14,439 nt of DNA from Cymbomonas tetramitiformis. Taxonomy: Eukaryota; Chlorophyta; Pyramimonadophyceae; Pyramimonadales; Pyramimonadaceae. The notes beneath the pieces were generated by a model. It was given only the letters and a program-made list of their open reading frames with translations, made no database searches and was not told where the DNA came from. Made by a program: the position numbers and the translations under genes. The stretch spans positions 1 through 14,439 of the forward strand of contig LGRX02012902.1 in NCBI GenBank assembly GCA_001247695.2, given 5' to 3'. This document shows, in pieces, positions 8,444 to 14,439 of the stretch. Position 1 is the first letter of the stretch. Each line of letters starts with the position of its first letter.

Positions 8444-8852
8444 TAAGCTGAAGCCAATCGTGCAAAAACCTAAAAATATACCATGTTGCGCCCCACTCCC
8501 GATGCATGGGACCAAATTTCACAATACACTGATGGAATACACATGTGGGTCACATCATGCAACGCCCAGTGGCGCACCCTACTTGCAATAAACGCTTTAT
8601 TGAAAACCGCCGGGATGTGGCCACCCAACACATAATTCATTTTTAAGGACGACTTGCTCGCCAATATAGTGGTTCCACGCCATGGCGACACTAAAGAAGA
8701 CGCCCATTAAAAGCACGATAGGTAAACGATGACAAGTGATAGTTGAATGGCGCAAAACGGAGGGCGACAAGGATTGGGTTACACGACTAGCTCAATTCAG
8801 CCGAAATTTTTGTTGTTACTTTTACCTTGGTGGATCCCATCCTGAGCACAAC
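8444..8852 (+). repeat. 409-bp direct repeat, copy 1
   Basis: Matches 9699-10107 at 405 of 409 positions, offset 1255 bp. The differences are at 8487, 8648, 8651 and 8732. It starts TAAGCTGAAGCC and ends CTGAGCACAAC. It contains a perfect hairpin, CAATAAA-CGC-TTTATTG (8586-8602), which places AATAAA on both strands. No terminal inverted repeat, target-site duplication, primer-binding site or polypurine tract can be recognised at the copy edges, so I do not call it an LTR. A duplicated segment or an unknown mobile element remain possible. Confidence 0.95.
8682..8852 (+). pseudogene. Broken copy of short coding segment in repeat 1
   Basis: Starts at ATG 8682 in a good context (CGCCATGG) and reads 16 codons (MATLKKTPIKSTIGKR) before a TGA at 8730-8732. 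The equivalent codon in repeat copy 2 (9985-9987) is TGG. This is the only difference between the copies inside the coding segment. Whether the segment ever coded is uncertain. Confidence 0.3.
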
Positions 8853-9698
8853 AATAATTATTGCCCACAAATTAGTGTGAACAAATGTCACACATACGGC
8901 CATCTATCCACGCCGCACACGCACGCGTGGGACACGCATGCACTTTTCTGCCATTTTTTGGGGGGAAATGAGTTTGGACCCGATTTTTGGGCCCTACTAG
9001 GGAATCATCTTCCACCACTCGCCTTTTCCCCGTAGACCCACTTTTCCAAAATTGGATAGCTCGATTTTTGGTAAGAGTACCATGCGTCCAGCATGCATAT
9101 GTCTATGTGTGCGTGACGCACACGCACACGTACGTATACAACTTTCCCAGAGTTTGTGTATATCAACGTGATGTCATGGTGGGAGGGGGGTCGATAAAAA
9201 TTCATGGGTGACAAATCACAAGGCCAACCACTTCGCACCTCTGCCTAAGTGCAGGCTCAAGCCACGAGCTACCATGCGCCTATAGAGCCTACCCCTATGG
9301 ATATGTGTAAAGGACAGTGGGCGGCAAAATTTATTCCGGAGATTTATGCCCCCCCCAGTGTAAGGGGTGTCCCACCCCCCATCGCCCGTCGCCCCAAAGC
9401 CCCAAAGCCGAACCCCTGCCGGTTCCCTGGCGGGAACTTTGCGGGTGCTTATATGTACGTCCTCCGAGTGCACTACCCGACTTATGGGAGAAGGGTTATC
9501 GCATCCAAGTCATGTGCGCGGGAGGAGGCAAATAAACATGATGGCTGATTTATGCTACAGATAGTGGAGTTATACCCCCTCGACTTTGCGGAGGGCGATT
9601 CTCAATCATTAATCAGGGTCGAAGCATACTATTTATAGTCCATAATAGCGGCACATGAGCGCCACGAAATGCCACCGGTGCGTGCTTCATTTAATGTA
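8853..9698. other. 846-bp segment between the 409-bp repeats
   Basis: No gene supported. Contents include C/G homopolymer runs, an alternating purine-pyrimidine stretch near 9105-9135 with a tight inverted repeat (GTGTGCGT-G-ACGCACAC), and C-rich sequence around 9350-9410. Frames of up to 99 codons lack motifs. Confidence 0.5.
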
Positions 9699-10107
9699 TA
9701 AGCTGAAGCCAATCGTGCAAAAACCTAAAAATATACCATGTCGCGCCCCACTCCCGATGCATGGGACCAAATTTCACAATACACTGATGGAATACACATG
9801 TGGGTCACATCATGCAACGCCCAGTGGCGCACCCTACTTGCAATAAACGCTTTATTGAAAACCGCCGGGATGTGGCCACCCAACACATAATTCATTTTTA
9901 AGTACAACTTGCTCGCCAATATAGTGGTTCCACGCCATGGCGACACTAAAGAAGACGCCCATTAAAAGCACGATAGGTAAACGATGGCAAGTGATAGTTG
10001 AATGGCGCAAAACGGAGGGCGACAAGGATTGGGTTACACGACTAGCTCAATTCAGCCGAAATTTTTGTTGTTACTTTTACCTTGGTGGATCCCATCCTGA
10101 GCACAAC
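9699..10107 (+). repeat. 409-bp direct repeat, copy 2
   Basis: The second copy of the repeat at 8444-8852, with 4 mismatches. Similarity stops abruptly at both ends: left of 9699 (AATGTA versus ACACCAT) and right of 10107 (TGTACTAGGG versus AATAATTATT). Confidence 0.95.
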
Positions 10108-10158
10108 TGTACTAGGGTACATCACGAGTCAGTACGAGAGACAGGCGTGTCAGAATGA
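9937..10158 (+). CDS. Possible short coding segment in repeat 2
   Basis: 73 codons from ATG 9937 (context CGCCATGG), reading MATLKKTPIKSTIGKRWQVI, then ...VEWRKTEGDKDWVTRLAQFS... The first 57 codons lie in the duplicated segment; the last 16 are unique flank and look random. The duplicated part is strongly basic and charged, like an N-terminal exon, but no donor site sits at the repeat edge and no family is recognised. The copy at 8682 carries a premature TGA. Confidence is low because the frame is short. Confidence 0.25.
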   Translation: MATLKKTPIKSTIGKRWQVIVEWRKTEGDKDWVTRLAQFSRNFCCYFYLGGSHPEHNCTRVHHESVRETGVSE

Positions 10159-10574
10159 CGAGTGACAGAAACTATGACAGTCACCAACCGGAAATGATGA
10201 CAGTCACCAGCATGACCGAATGACACAGGTGACTGGCAGAATTGACAAAGGTGACCGACAGAAGTGACTGACTCAAATGTGACATTTGAATATCTGCACC
10301 TACAGCAGATCAGACTTGAGAGAATTGGTGGGATACCATTTAGGATTCGATCAGTCGAACATAACTGGAGGGAATCGAGGAGGACCTCAGTTATACAGTC
10401 ACATCAGCAGATCTGTGAGTATTCAAATGAGAGACTTGGGAGGTGACAGTCAGAAACATTTAAGTACTGATGACAGATCCCAGCTGATTGGTTGTTGCAG
10501 TCAGCAAATGACTGAACACATGAAGTGGCATGGTAAGGACGAGTTACCTTAAGTAGAGAGCTGTGCAAGCTCTC
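10150..10574. repeat. TGAC-rich, inverted-repeat-dense segment
   Basis: About a dozen TGAC/GTCA motifs within 10150-10285. Perfect inverted repeats include CAGTCACC (10178 and 10201) with GGTGACTG (10228-10235), TCAAATGT-G-ACATTTGA (10273-10289), ATCTGC/GCAGAT (10292-10310), TTCGA/TCGAA (10346-10359), CAGTCA-GCAAA-TGACTG (10498-10514) and GAGAGCT-GTGCA-AGCTCTC (10556-10574). A longer-range pair, CATTTGAATA (10283-10292) with TATTCAAATG (10420-10429), could enclose several of these. No reading frame is convincing. Confidence 0.6.
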
Positions 10575-10604
10575 GGGGTTGAGTTTAAAATTGTCGTACA
10601 TTGG

Positions 10605-10622
10605 CAGCCACCTCTGTGGCTG
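10605..10622. other. Perfect 7-bp hairpin at left edge of LTR-like block
   Basis: CAGCCAC (10605-10611) and GTGGCTG (10616-10622) with a 4-nt CTCT loop. It overlaps the first two bases of the candidate LTR. Confidence 0.6.
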
Positions 10623-10863
10623 TTAGGCAACTTGACCAAAGAGTAATTAAAAAGATCCGATTCCAATATTACCCTATGGTCCCAGGACCATATTCTCTGC
10701 AAGTGTTACTTGCACCCTTGTGAGACTGGTTCAGTCCTCACAACCGAACAACATATATGTATCATGCTTACAGCTATACATCTCCTTGTAGGACTGCTGA
10801 ACTAGGTTCCCTTCCTACATTGTGTAAGTAGACTTAGAAGCTCTGAGAGAGCACCCCCGAACA
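10621..10863 (+). mobile_element. Candidate copia-type 5' LTR (243 bp)
   Basis: The block begins TGTTAGG and ends CCGAACA, which are inverted complements at 6 of 7 positions including the canonical TG...CA ends, and it is followed after AC by TGGTATCAG. Known Ty1/copia elements have just this arrangement: an LTR of a few hundred bp, one or two bases, then a site complementary to the 3' end of initiator tRNA. Inside are tightly packed perfect stems: 10675-10692 (8 bp), 10698-10714 (7 bp), 10718-10743 (7+3 bp), palindrome ACATATATGT (10751-10760), 10787-10819 (7 bp) and 10840-10852 (5 bp). No second LTR lies in the window, so the call depends on the termini and the primer site alone. A solo LTR or coincidence remain possible. 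Confidence 0.45.
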
Positions 10864-10865
10864 AC

Positions 10866-10880
10866 TGGTATCAGCGTGGT
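10866..10880 (+). promoter_or_regulatory. Candidate tRNA primer-binding site
   Basis: TGGTATCAG, continuing CGTGG. The first nine bases equal the start of the plant/algal initiator-tRNA complement (TGGTATCAGAGC) used by many copia elements. The next bases (CGT) would require an acceptor stem ending CGCTGATACCA, which keeps the A1-U72 pair typical of eukaryotic initiator tRNA. It lies two bases after the LTR-like block. Confidence 0.42.
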
Positions 10881-10898
10881 CGCGGTTCACGACTCGCC

Positions 10899-10993
10899 GT
10901 TGGTACTAGCGTTCTACAACCCTGTACCAACATAAATTTTAGCTTGAATGTTCCGCCTTTGGGCGAGGAAATCGTGTCGAACAGTTAGACACG
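10899..10993 (+). promoter_or_regulatory. Three hairpins in leader before the long ORF
   Basis: GTTGGTAC (10899-10906) with GTACCAAC (10924-10931), an 8-bp stem; CGCC (10954-10957) with GGCG (10962-10965), a 4-nt loop; CGTGTC (10973-10978) with GACACG (10988-10993), a 9-nt loop. They fill the interval between the primer-site candidate and the long frame, as expected for a structured leader RNA. Retroelement leaders often carry dimerisation or packaging stems; assigning that role here is inference. Confidence 0.5.
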
Positions 10994-11036
10994 TTCATTA
11001 ACTAAAGACTTGTGCCGATAATAGAGCTCTGTGCCG

Positions 11037-14000
11037 ATGATATCGTCACGCGAGTTTGGGAGCGACTTCACCATCGGACCATCGGCGGCGTTTGCATCGG
11101 CGACGGGTTTATTGTCGTCACCCATGCGCGGCGTTCCATCAGCAAGTTGCTACGGCGGGTTTGTACCATCGTTATATGCTGTGGGTGCTGGACATGTCGT
11201 ACATGCCGCGCAGTACTCAGCGGAGTCGTACGTGCCAAATGCCGGTTTCTTGGCGCAGCAACAACAGCAATTGTTGTCCCTGCAACTGCAGAATTTGCAA
11301 AATCTGCGAAAGCTGAGTCATCAACACCAGCTGCCGGCGCACGCGTATCATCAACAACCACGGATGGTCGCATCGCTGTATCAAGGGTTGTCGCCGTATT
11401 GTCCGAATACCGGCTTGTTCGCTGGTACGGGTGTGCATTCCGGTGTGTCGTTACCGGTGTCACCAATGCAGCCGTGTATGTTGCATCCACAGACCTTGAG
11501 CACTGGTGCGTACGACCAGCAGCGCACGGTGGAGTTGGCTACGTACACGCGGTGTTTGATCGCCAAGCATCGGCGCCAGCATCGGATCGCCAAACGACGT
11601 CAACAACGGTTACGACAGCAGCTGGCGCTGCCGATAAGTGGTAGTTGTTCTGAGATTTCGACGGCTCAGTGTGTGGCTTCGCCCGATGATCCAGCAGCAG
11701 CACGCATTTCCGCTCCGGATATCGCGGCGTCACCCAGAGGGGTGACGCTATTATCCGTAACTCCATCCGACTTATTGGCTATGGATGACGATGCCTTCTG
11801 GGCTGCGGTGGATGCGGTTGAGGAGTCGCCGGACCCGGAGGAGGAGGATGACTTCTGGAGTTGCGATGCTGAGGTTGCTGCCGATGCTAACGTTGCTGGA
11901 GGAATGCAGCGTTCAGCATGCTCATTGTCGTACGACACGTTAGCAACAATTGATGATGATGATGATGAGGACGTCACTTGCGCGCCGTGCCTCCATCACC
12001 TTCAAGGGGGGGGGAAAGTGCGGATCAGTGATGATCATGGTGATTCGCCACCTCCAGAGCCGCCTCCGCATTCATATATAATGTGTCGTGATGGAGTGTC
12101 GCCGGCTGTCGGGCATATATCGTCATCACACCTTGATCATGATTCCACTGCGGATATTGACCAAGTCGAATCATCACCGCTATCACCGACATGCACCGAA
12201 TTATTGGCATTATCTGAATGTGCCAAACTATCATCACACGATCTACCTATATGTGATATTAGCAATACGCCTGTCGGGCATATATCGTCATCACATCTTG
12301 GTCATGATACCTCTGCAGATATTGACCAAGTCGAATCATCAGCCGACGGTATTACATATACGTGTACACAATCATCATCAGCCGTGCATGCTACTTCGCC
12401 TTCAGTATCGGCGTTGATATATCACCGGCGGCAGCAAGTGGATGATGATAATCTTGGAACGTCGTCGGCTGTCAAGCATACATCAGCATTGGCTTATTGT
12501 GATGATTCTGGAATTGGGATAGGTGTGGCAACACGCAGTGCAACCGCTGCCCCGGTAGCCCATCACGCACTATATGCAGCCGCTGCCCCGGTAGCCCATG
12601 GCGCATGCAGTGCGGTCGCTGCCCCGGTAGCACATGGCGCATGCAGTACGGTCGCTGACCCCGCAGCCCTTGGCGCATGCAGTGCGGCCGCTGCCTCCGC
12701 AGCCCTTGGCGCATGCAGTGCAACCGCTGCCCCGGTAGCCCATCACGCACTATATGCAGCCGCTGCCCCGGTAGCCCATGGCGCATGCAGTGCGGTCGCT
12801 GCCCCGGTAGCACATGGCGCATGCAATGCGGCCGCTGCCCCGGTAGCTCGCACAGACCTCGCTGCTCCTGCATCTCGTGCGGACCTCACAGCGCATGGCG
12901 CATACAAAGCGGCCGCTGACCCCGCAGCCCTTGGCGCACGCAATGCGACCGCTGCCCTGGCTGACCAGCACACGCGCAGTGCGGCCGCTGCCCCGGCAGC
13001 CCAACGCGTACCACGTGCGGCTGCTGCCCCGGCAGCCCAGCACGCACTACGTGCGGCCGCTGCCCCGGCAGCCTCGGCAGCCCAACACGCACACGCGCAC
13101 ACGCACACACGCACACATGTGACAGATGCGTGTATACCGGTCGGGGAGAATGCTCGCACACTCGCGTATGTATATGCGGACACCACTGCCGATGTACATA
13201 TACTGGGCGAGGACGGTGTGCGTACACACACGCGTGTGCCGGATGCGTGTATACCGGTTGGGGAGGGTACGCATGCACTCGTATATGCATCTGCGGACAC
13301 TACCATTGCGGATGCTGTCGATGCACATATACCGGGCGAGGACGGTGTGCGTACACACACGCATGTGACGGATGCGTGTATACCGGTCGGGGAGAATGCT
13401 CGCACACTCGCGTATGTATATGCGGACACCACTGCCGATTCACATATACCGGGCGAGGACGGTGTGCGTACACACACGCGTGTGCCGGATGCGTGTATAC
13501 CGGTTGGGGAGGGTACGCATGCACTAATATATGCATCTGCGGACACTACCATTGCGGATGCTGTCGATGCACATATACCGGGCGAGGACGGTGTGCGTAC
13601 ACGCACGCATGTGACGGATGCGTGTATACCGGTCGGGGAGAATGCTCGCACACTCGCGTATGTATATGCGGACACCACTGCCGATTTACATATACCGGGC
13701 GAGGACGGTGTGCGTACACACACGCGTGTGCCGGATGCGTGTATACCGGTTGGGGAGGGTACGCATGCACTCGTATATGCATCTGCGGACACTACCATTG
13801 CGGATGCTGTCGATGCACATATACCGGGCGAGGACGGTGTGCGTACACACACGTGTGTGCCGGATGCGTGTATACCGGTCGGGGAGAATGCTCGCACACT
13901 CGCGTATGTATATGCGGACACCACTGCCGATGCACATATACCGGGCGAGGACGGTGTGCGTATACACACGCGTGTGCCGGATGCGTGTATACCGGTCGGG

Positions 14001-14439
14001 GAGGGTAAGCATGCACTCGTATATGCATTTGCGGACCCTACCGATGCGGATGTTGTCAGTGCGGATATACCGGGCAAGGATCATAGTGTGCGTACACGCA
14101 CGCATGTGACGGATGCGTGTATACCGGTCGGGGAGAGTGCTCGCGCACTCGCGTATATATCTGCGGACACCACTGTCGATGCACATATACCGGATGAGGA
14201 TGGTGTGCGTACACACACCGCACACACATACGCTGCCCCGATTGCCCAGCACACGCGCAGTGCGGCCGCTGCTCCGATAGCCCAATGCACGCGCAATGCG
14301 GCCGCAGCCTCGGCAGCCCAACACACACGCAGCGCAGCCGCTGCCCTAGCAGCCCAGTGCACACGCAATGCGACCGCTGCCCTGGCTGTCCAGCACACGC
14401 GCAGTGCGGCCGCTGCCCCGGCAGCCCAGCGCGTACTAC
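11037..14439 (+). CDS. Long repeat protein, 3' partial (>1,134 codons)
   Basis: One plus-strand frame is open from ATG 11037, right after in-frame TAA TAG (11019-11024), to the window edge with no stop. The ATG context is weak (GCCGATGA); the next Met is at 11124. Domain order: Q74-Q78 and a Gln/Leu-rich stretch to about 110; a basic segment at 177-195 (KHRRQHRIAKRRQQRLRQQ); an acidic/aromatic segment at 249-274 (MDDDAFWAAV..., then EEEDDFW); Asp run 306-312; two copies of a PVGHISSSHL block 55 residues apart; an Ala-rich array of 12-residue units (about 500-694); an 82-residue two-part repeat array (695-1061); then Ala-rich units again. Gln-rich plus basic plus acidic resembles a nuclear regulator, yet there is no recognised DNA-binding fold, signal peptide or membrane segment. 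No CCHC knuckle, protease, integrase or RT is visible. It could be an atypical Gag-like frame behind the upstream LTR candidate, or a host gene. Confidence 0.7.
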   Translation, partial: MISSREFGSDFTIGPSAAFASATGLLSSPMRGVPSASCYGGFVPSLYAVGAGHVVHAAQYSAESYVPNAGFLAQQQQQLLSLQLQNLQNLRKLSHQHQLPAHAYHQQPRMVASLYQGLSPYCPNTGLFAGTGVHSGVSLPVSPMQPCMLHPQTLSTGAYDQQRTVELATYTRCLIAKHRRQHRIAKRRQQRLRQQLALPISGSCSEISTAQCVASPDDPAAARISAPDIAASPRGVTLLSVTPSDLLAMDDDAFWAAVDAVEESPDPEEEDDFWSCDAEVAADANVAGGMQRSACSLSYDTLATIDDDDDEDVTCAPCLHHLQGGGKVRISDDHGDSPPPEPPPHSYIMCRDGVSPAVGHISSSHLDHDSTADIDQVESSPLSPTCTELLALSECAKLSSHDLPICDISNTPVGHISSSHLGHDTSADIDQVESSADGITYTCTQSSSAVHATSPSVSALIYHRRQQVDDDNLGTSSAVKHTSALAYCDDSGIGIGVATRSATAAPVAHHALYAAAAPVAHGACSAVAAPVAHGACSTVADPAALGACSAAAASAALGACSATAAPVAHHALYAAAAPVAHGACSAVAAPVAHGACNAAAAPVARTDLAAPASRADLTAHGAYKAAADPAALGARNATAALADQHTRSAAAAPAAQRVPRAAAAPAAQHALRAAAAPAASAAQHAHAHTHTRTHVTDACIPVGENARTLAYVYADTTADVHILGEDGVRTHTRVPDACIPVGEGTHALVYASADTTIADAVDAHIPGEDGVRTHTHVTDACIPVGENARTLAYVYADTTADSHIPGEDGVRTHTRVPDACIPVGEGTHALIYASADTTIADAVDAHIPGEDGVRTRTHVTDACIPVGENARTLAYVYADTTADLHIPGEDGVRTHTRVPDACIPVGEGTHALVYASADTTIADAVDAHIPGEDGVRTHTCVPDACIPVGENARTLAYVYADTTADAHIPGEDGVRIHTRVPDACIPVGEGKHALVYAFADPTDADVVSADIPGKDHSVRTRTHVTDACIPVGESARALAYISADTTVDAHIPDEDGVRTHTAHTYAAPIAQHTRSAAAAPIAQCTRNAAAASAAQHTRSAAAALAAQCTRNATAALAVQHTRSAAAAPAAQRVL
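12108..12345 (+). repeat. Duplicated 25-codon block, 165 bp apart
   Basis: Within the long frame, GTCGGGCATATATCGTCATC begins at 12108 and again at 12273. The two blocks continue to match through ...GATATTGACCAAGTCGAATC, encoding VGHISSSHL(D/G)HD...ADIDQVESS in both. The 165-bp offset is exactly 55 codons. Confidence 0.85.
12534..13118 (+). repeat. 36-bp (12-codon) Ala-rich tandem array, left block
   Basis: Unit type GCCGCTGCCCCGGTAGCCCA followed by TGGCGCATGCAGTGCG, translating as AAPVAHGACSAV and variants (DPAALGACS, AAPAAQHTRSA, AAPVAHHALYA). A five-unit block is duplicated exactly: 12540-12645 equals 12720-12825 at an offset of 180 bp, showing recent unequal exchange. From about 12847 units become irregular. 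The right end is a CA/CG alternating tract (13085-13119). The period is a multiple of three and the frame is kept throughout. Confidence 0.9.
13119..14219 (+). repeat. 246-bp two-part repeat array, 4.5 copies
   Basis: Alternating subunits A (117 bp, 39 codons) and B (129 bp, 43 codons). A: 13119, 13365, 13611, 13857, 14106; B: 13236, 13482, 13728, 13974. Both begin (T/P)DACIPVGE and end HIPGEDGVRTHT; A has ENARTLAYVYADTTAD and B has EGTHALVYASADTTIADAVD between. B4 is degenerate and 3 bp longer, so the frame survives. The A/B junctions carry the perfect palindrome CACACGCGTGTG or the variant CACACGCATGTG. One Cys per subunit is invariant. Confidence 0.95.
14220..14439 (+). repeat. 36-bp Ala-rich array, right block (cut by window)
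   Basis: The same 12-codon unit as at 12534-13118 (AAPIAQHTRSAA, AASAAQHTRSAA, ATALAVQHTRSA and so on) resumes after the 246-bp array and continues to the window edge. It most resembles the irregular right part of the left block (around 12950-13080), as if the 246-bp array had expanded inside an older 36-bp array. Confidence 0.9.

Noticed and set aside
8470..8691. 73-codon minus frame duplicated at 9725-9946
   Set aside because: Identical openness is due to 99% identity of the repeats; no family, and it overlaps the plus-strand segment. Kept only as a repeat property.
8444..10107. LTR retrotransposon bounded by the 409-bp repeats
   Set aside because: Repeat ends are not TG...CA at the identity limits, flanks show no target duplication, no primer-binding site follows copy 1 and no polypurine tract precedes copy 2.
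11012..11644. 210-codon plus frame overlapping the start of the long ORF
   Set aside because: Begins at GTG, ends after 210 codons and overlaps the long frame, which continues nearly six times further with a structured composition. Treated as a shadow.
12743..14077. 444-codon minus-strand frame
   Set aside because: Confined to the repeat arrays, where several frames are open because the unit lacks stops; no non-repetitive part and no independent signal.

Overview
The window looks like nuclear DNA of a eukaryote, most likely an alga or other protist. The evidence is: minus-strand coding blocks bounded by GT-AG splice signals, a methyltransferase start in a strong Kozak context, eukaryotic polyadenylation hexamers, several minisatellites, and a candidate Ty1/copia-type LTR with a primer-binding-like site. 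There are no bacterial operons, Shine-Dalgarno sites or rRNA/tRNA genes that I can see. I cannot name the species from sequence alone.

Layout. 1-205 is a 28-bp tandem array. 516-3244 (minus strand) holds several candidate exons of one or more spliced, unrecognised genes; a second, very GC-rich 28-bp array (2105-2906) sits between two of them and would be intronic if they belong to one gene. 3541-3720 is a third array of about 60 bp units. 3726-4370 (minus) is an unrecognised 214-aa reading frame. 4371-5617 is noncoding and ends in a stable 11-bp hairpin just upstream of the best-recognised gene, an FkbM-family methyltransferase with an N-terminal membrane anchor (5618-6571, plus). 6572-8443 has no gene I can support. 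Two near-identical 409-bp direct repeats (8444-8852 and 9699-10107) flank 846 bp of noncoding DNA; each carries the same short candidate N-terminal coding segment, broken by TGA in the first copy and open in the second.

The right third is the unusual part. 10108-10993 is packed with short perfect inverted repeats. Inside it, 10621-10863 has the form of an LTR (TGTT...AACA) followed two bases later by TGGTATCAG, the core of a copia-type initiator-tRNA primer-binding site. 174 bp after that LTR, at 11037, a single plus-strand frame opens and stays open for more than 1,134 codons to the window edge. Its predicted protein has a Gln-rich segment, a basic segment and two acidic segments, then a 12-residue Ala-rich repeat array, an 82-residue two-part repeat array (39+43 residues, 4.5 copies), and the Ala-rich array again. 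I see no Gag zinc knuckle, protease, integrase or reverse transcriptase in it, so it is either the front of a very unusual retroelement or a host repeat protein lying downstream of an LTR. This is the most promising candidate for something undescribed.
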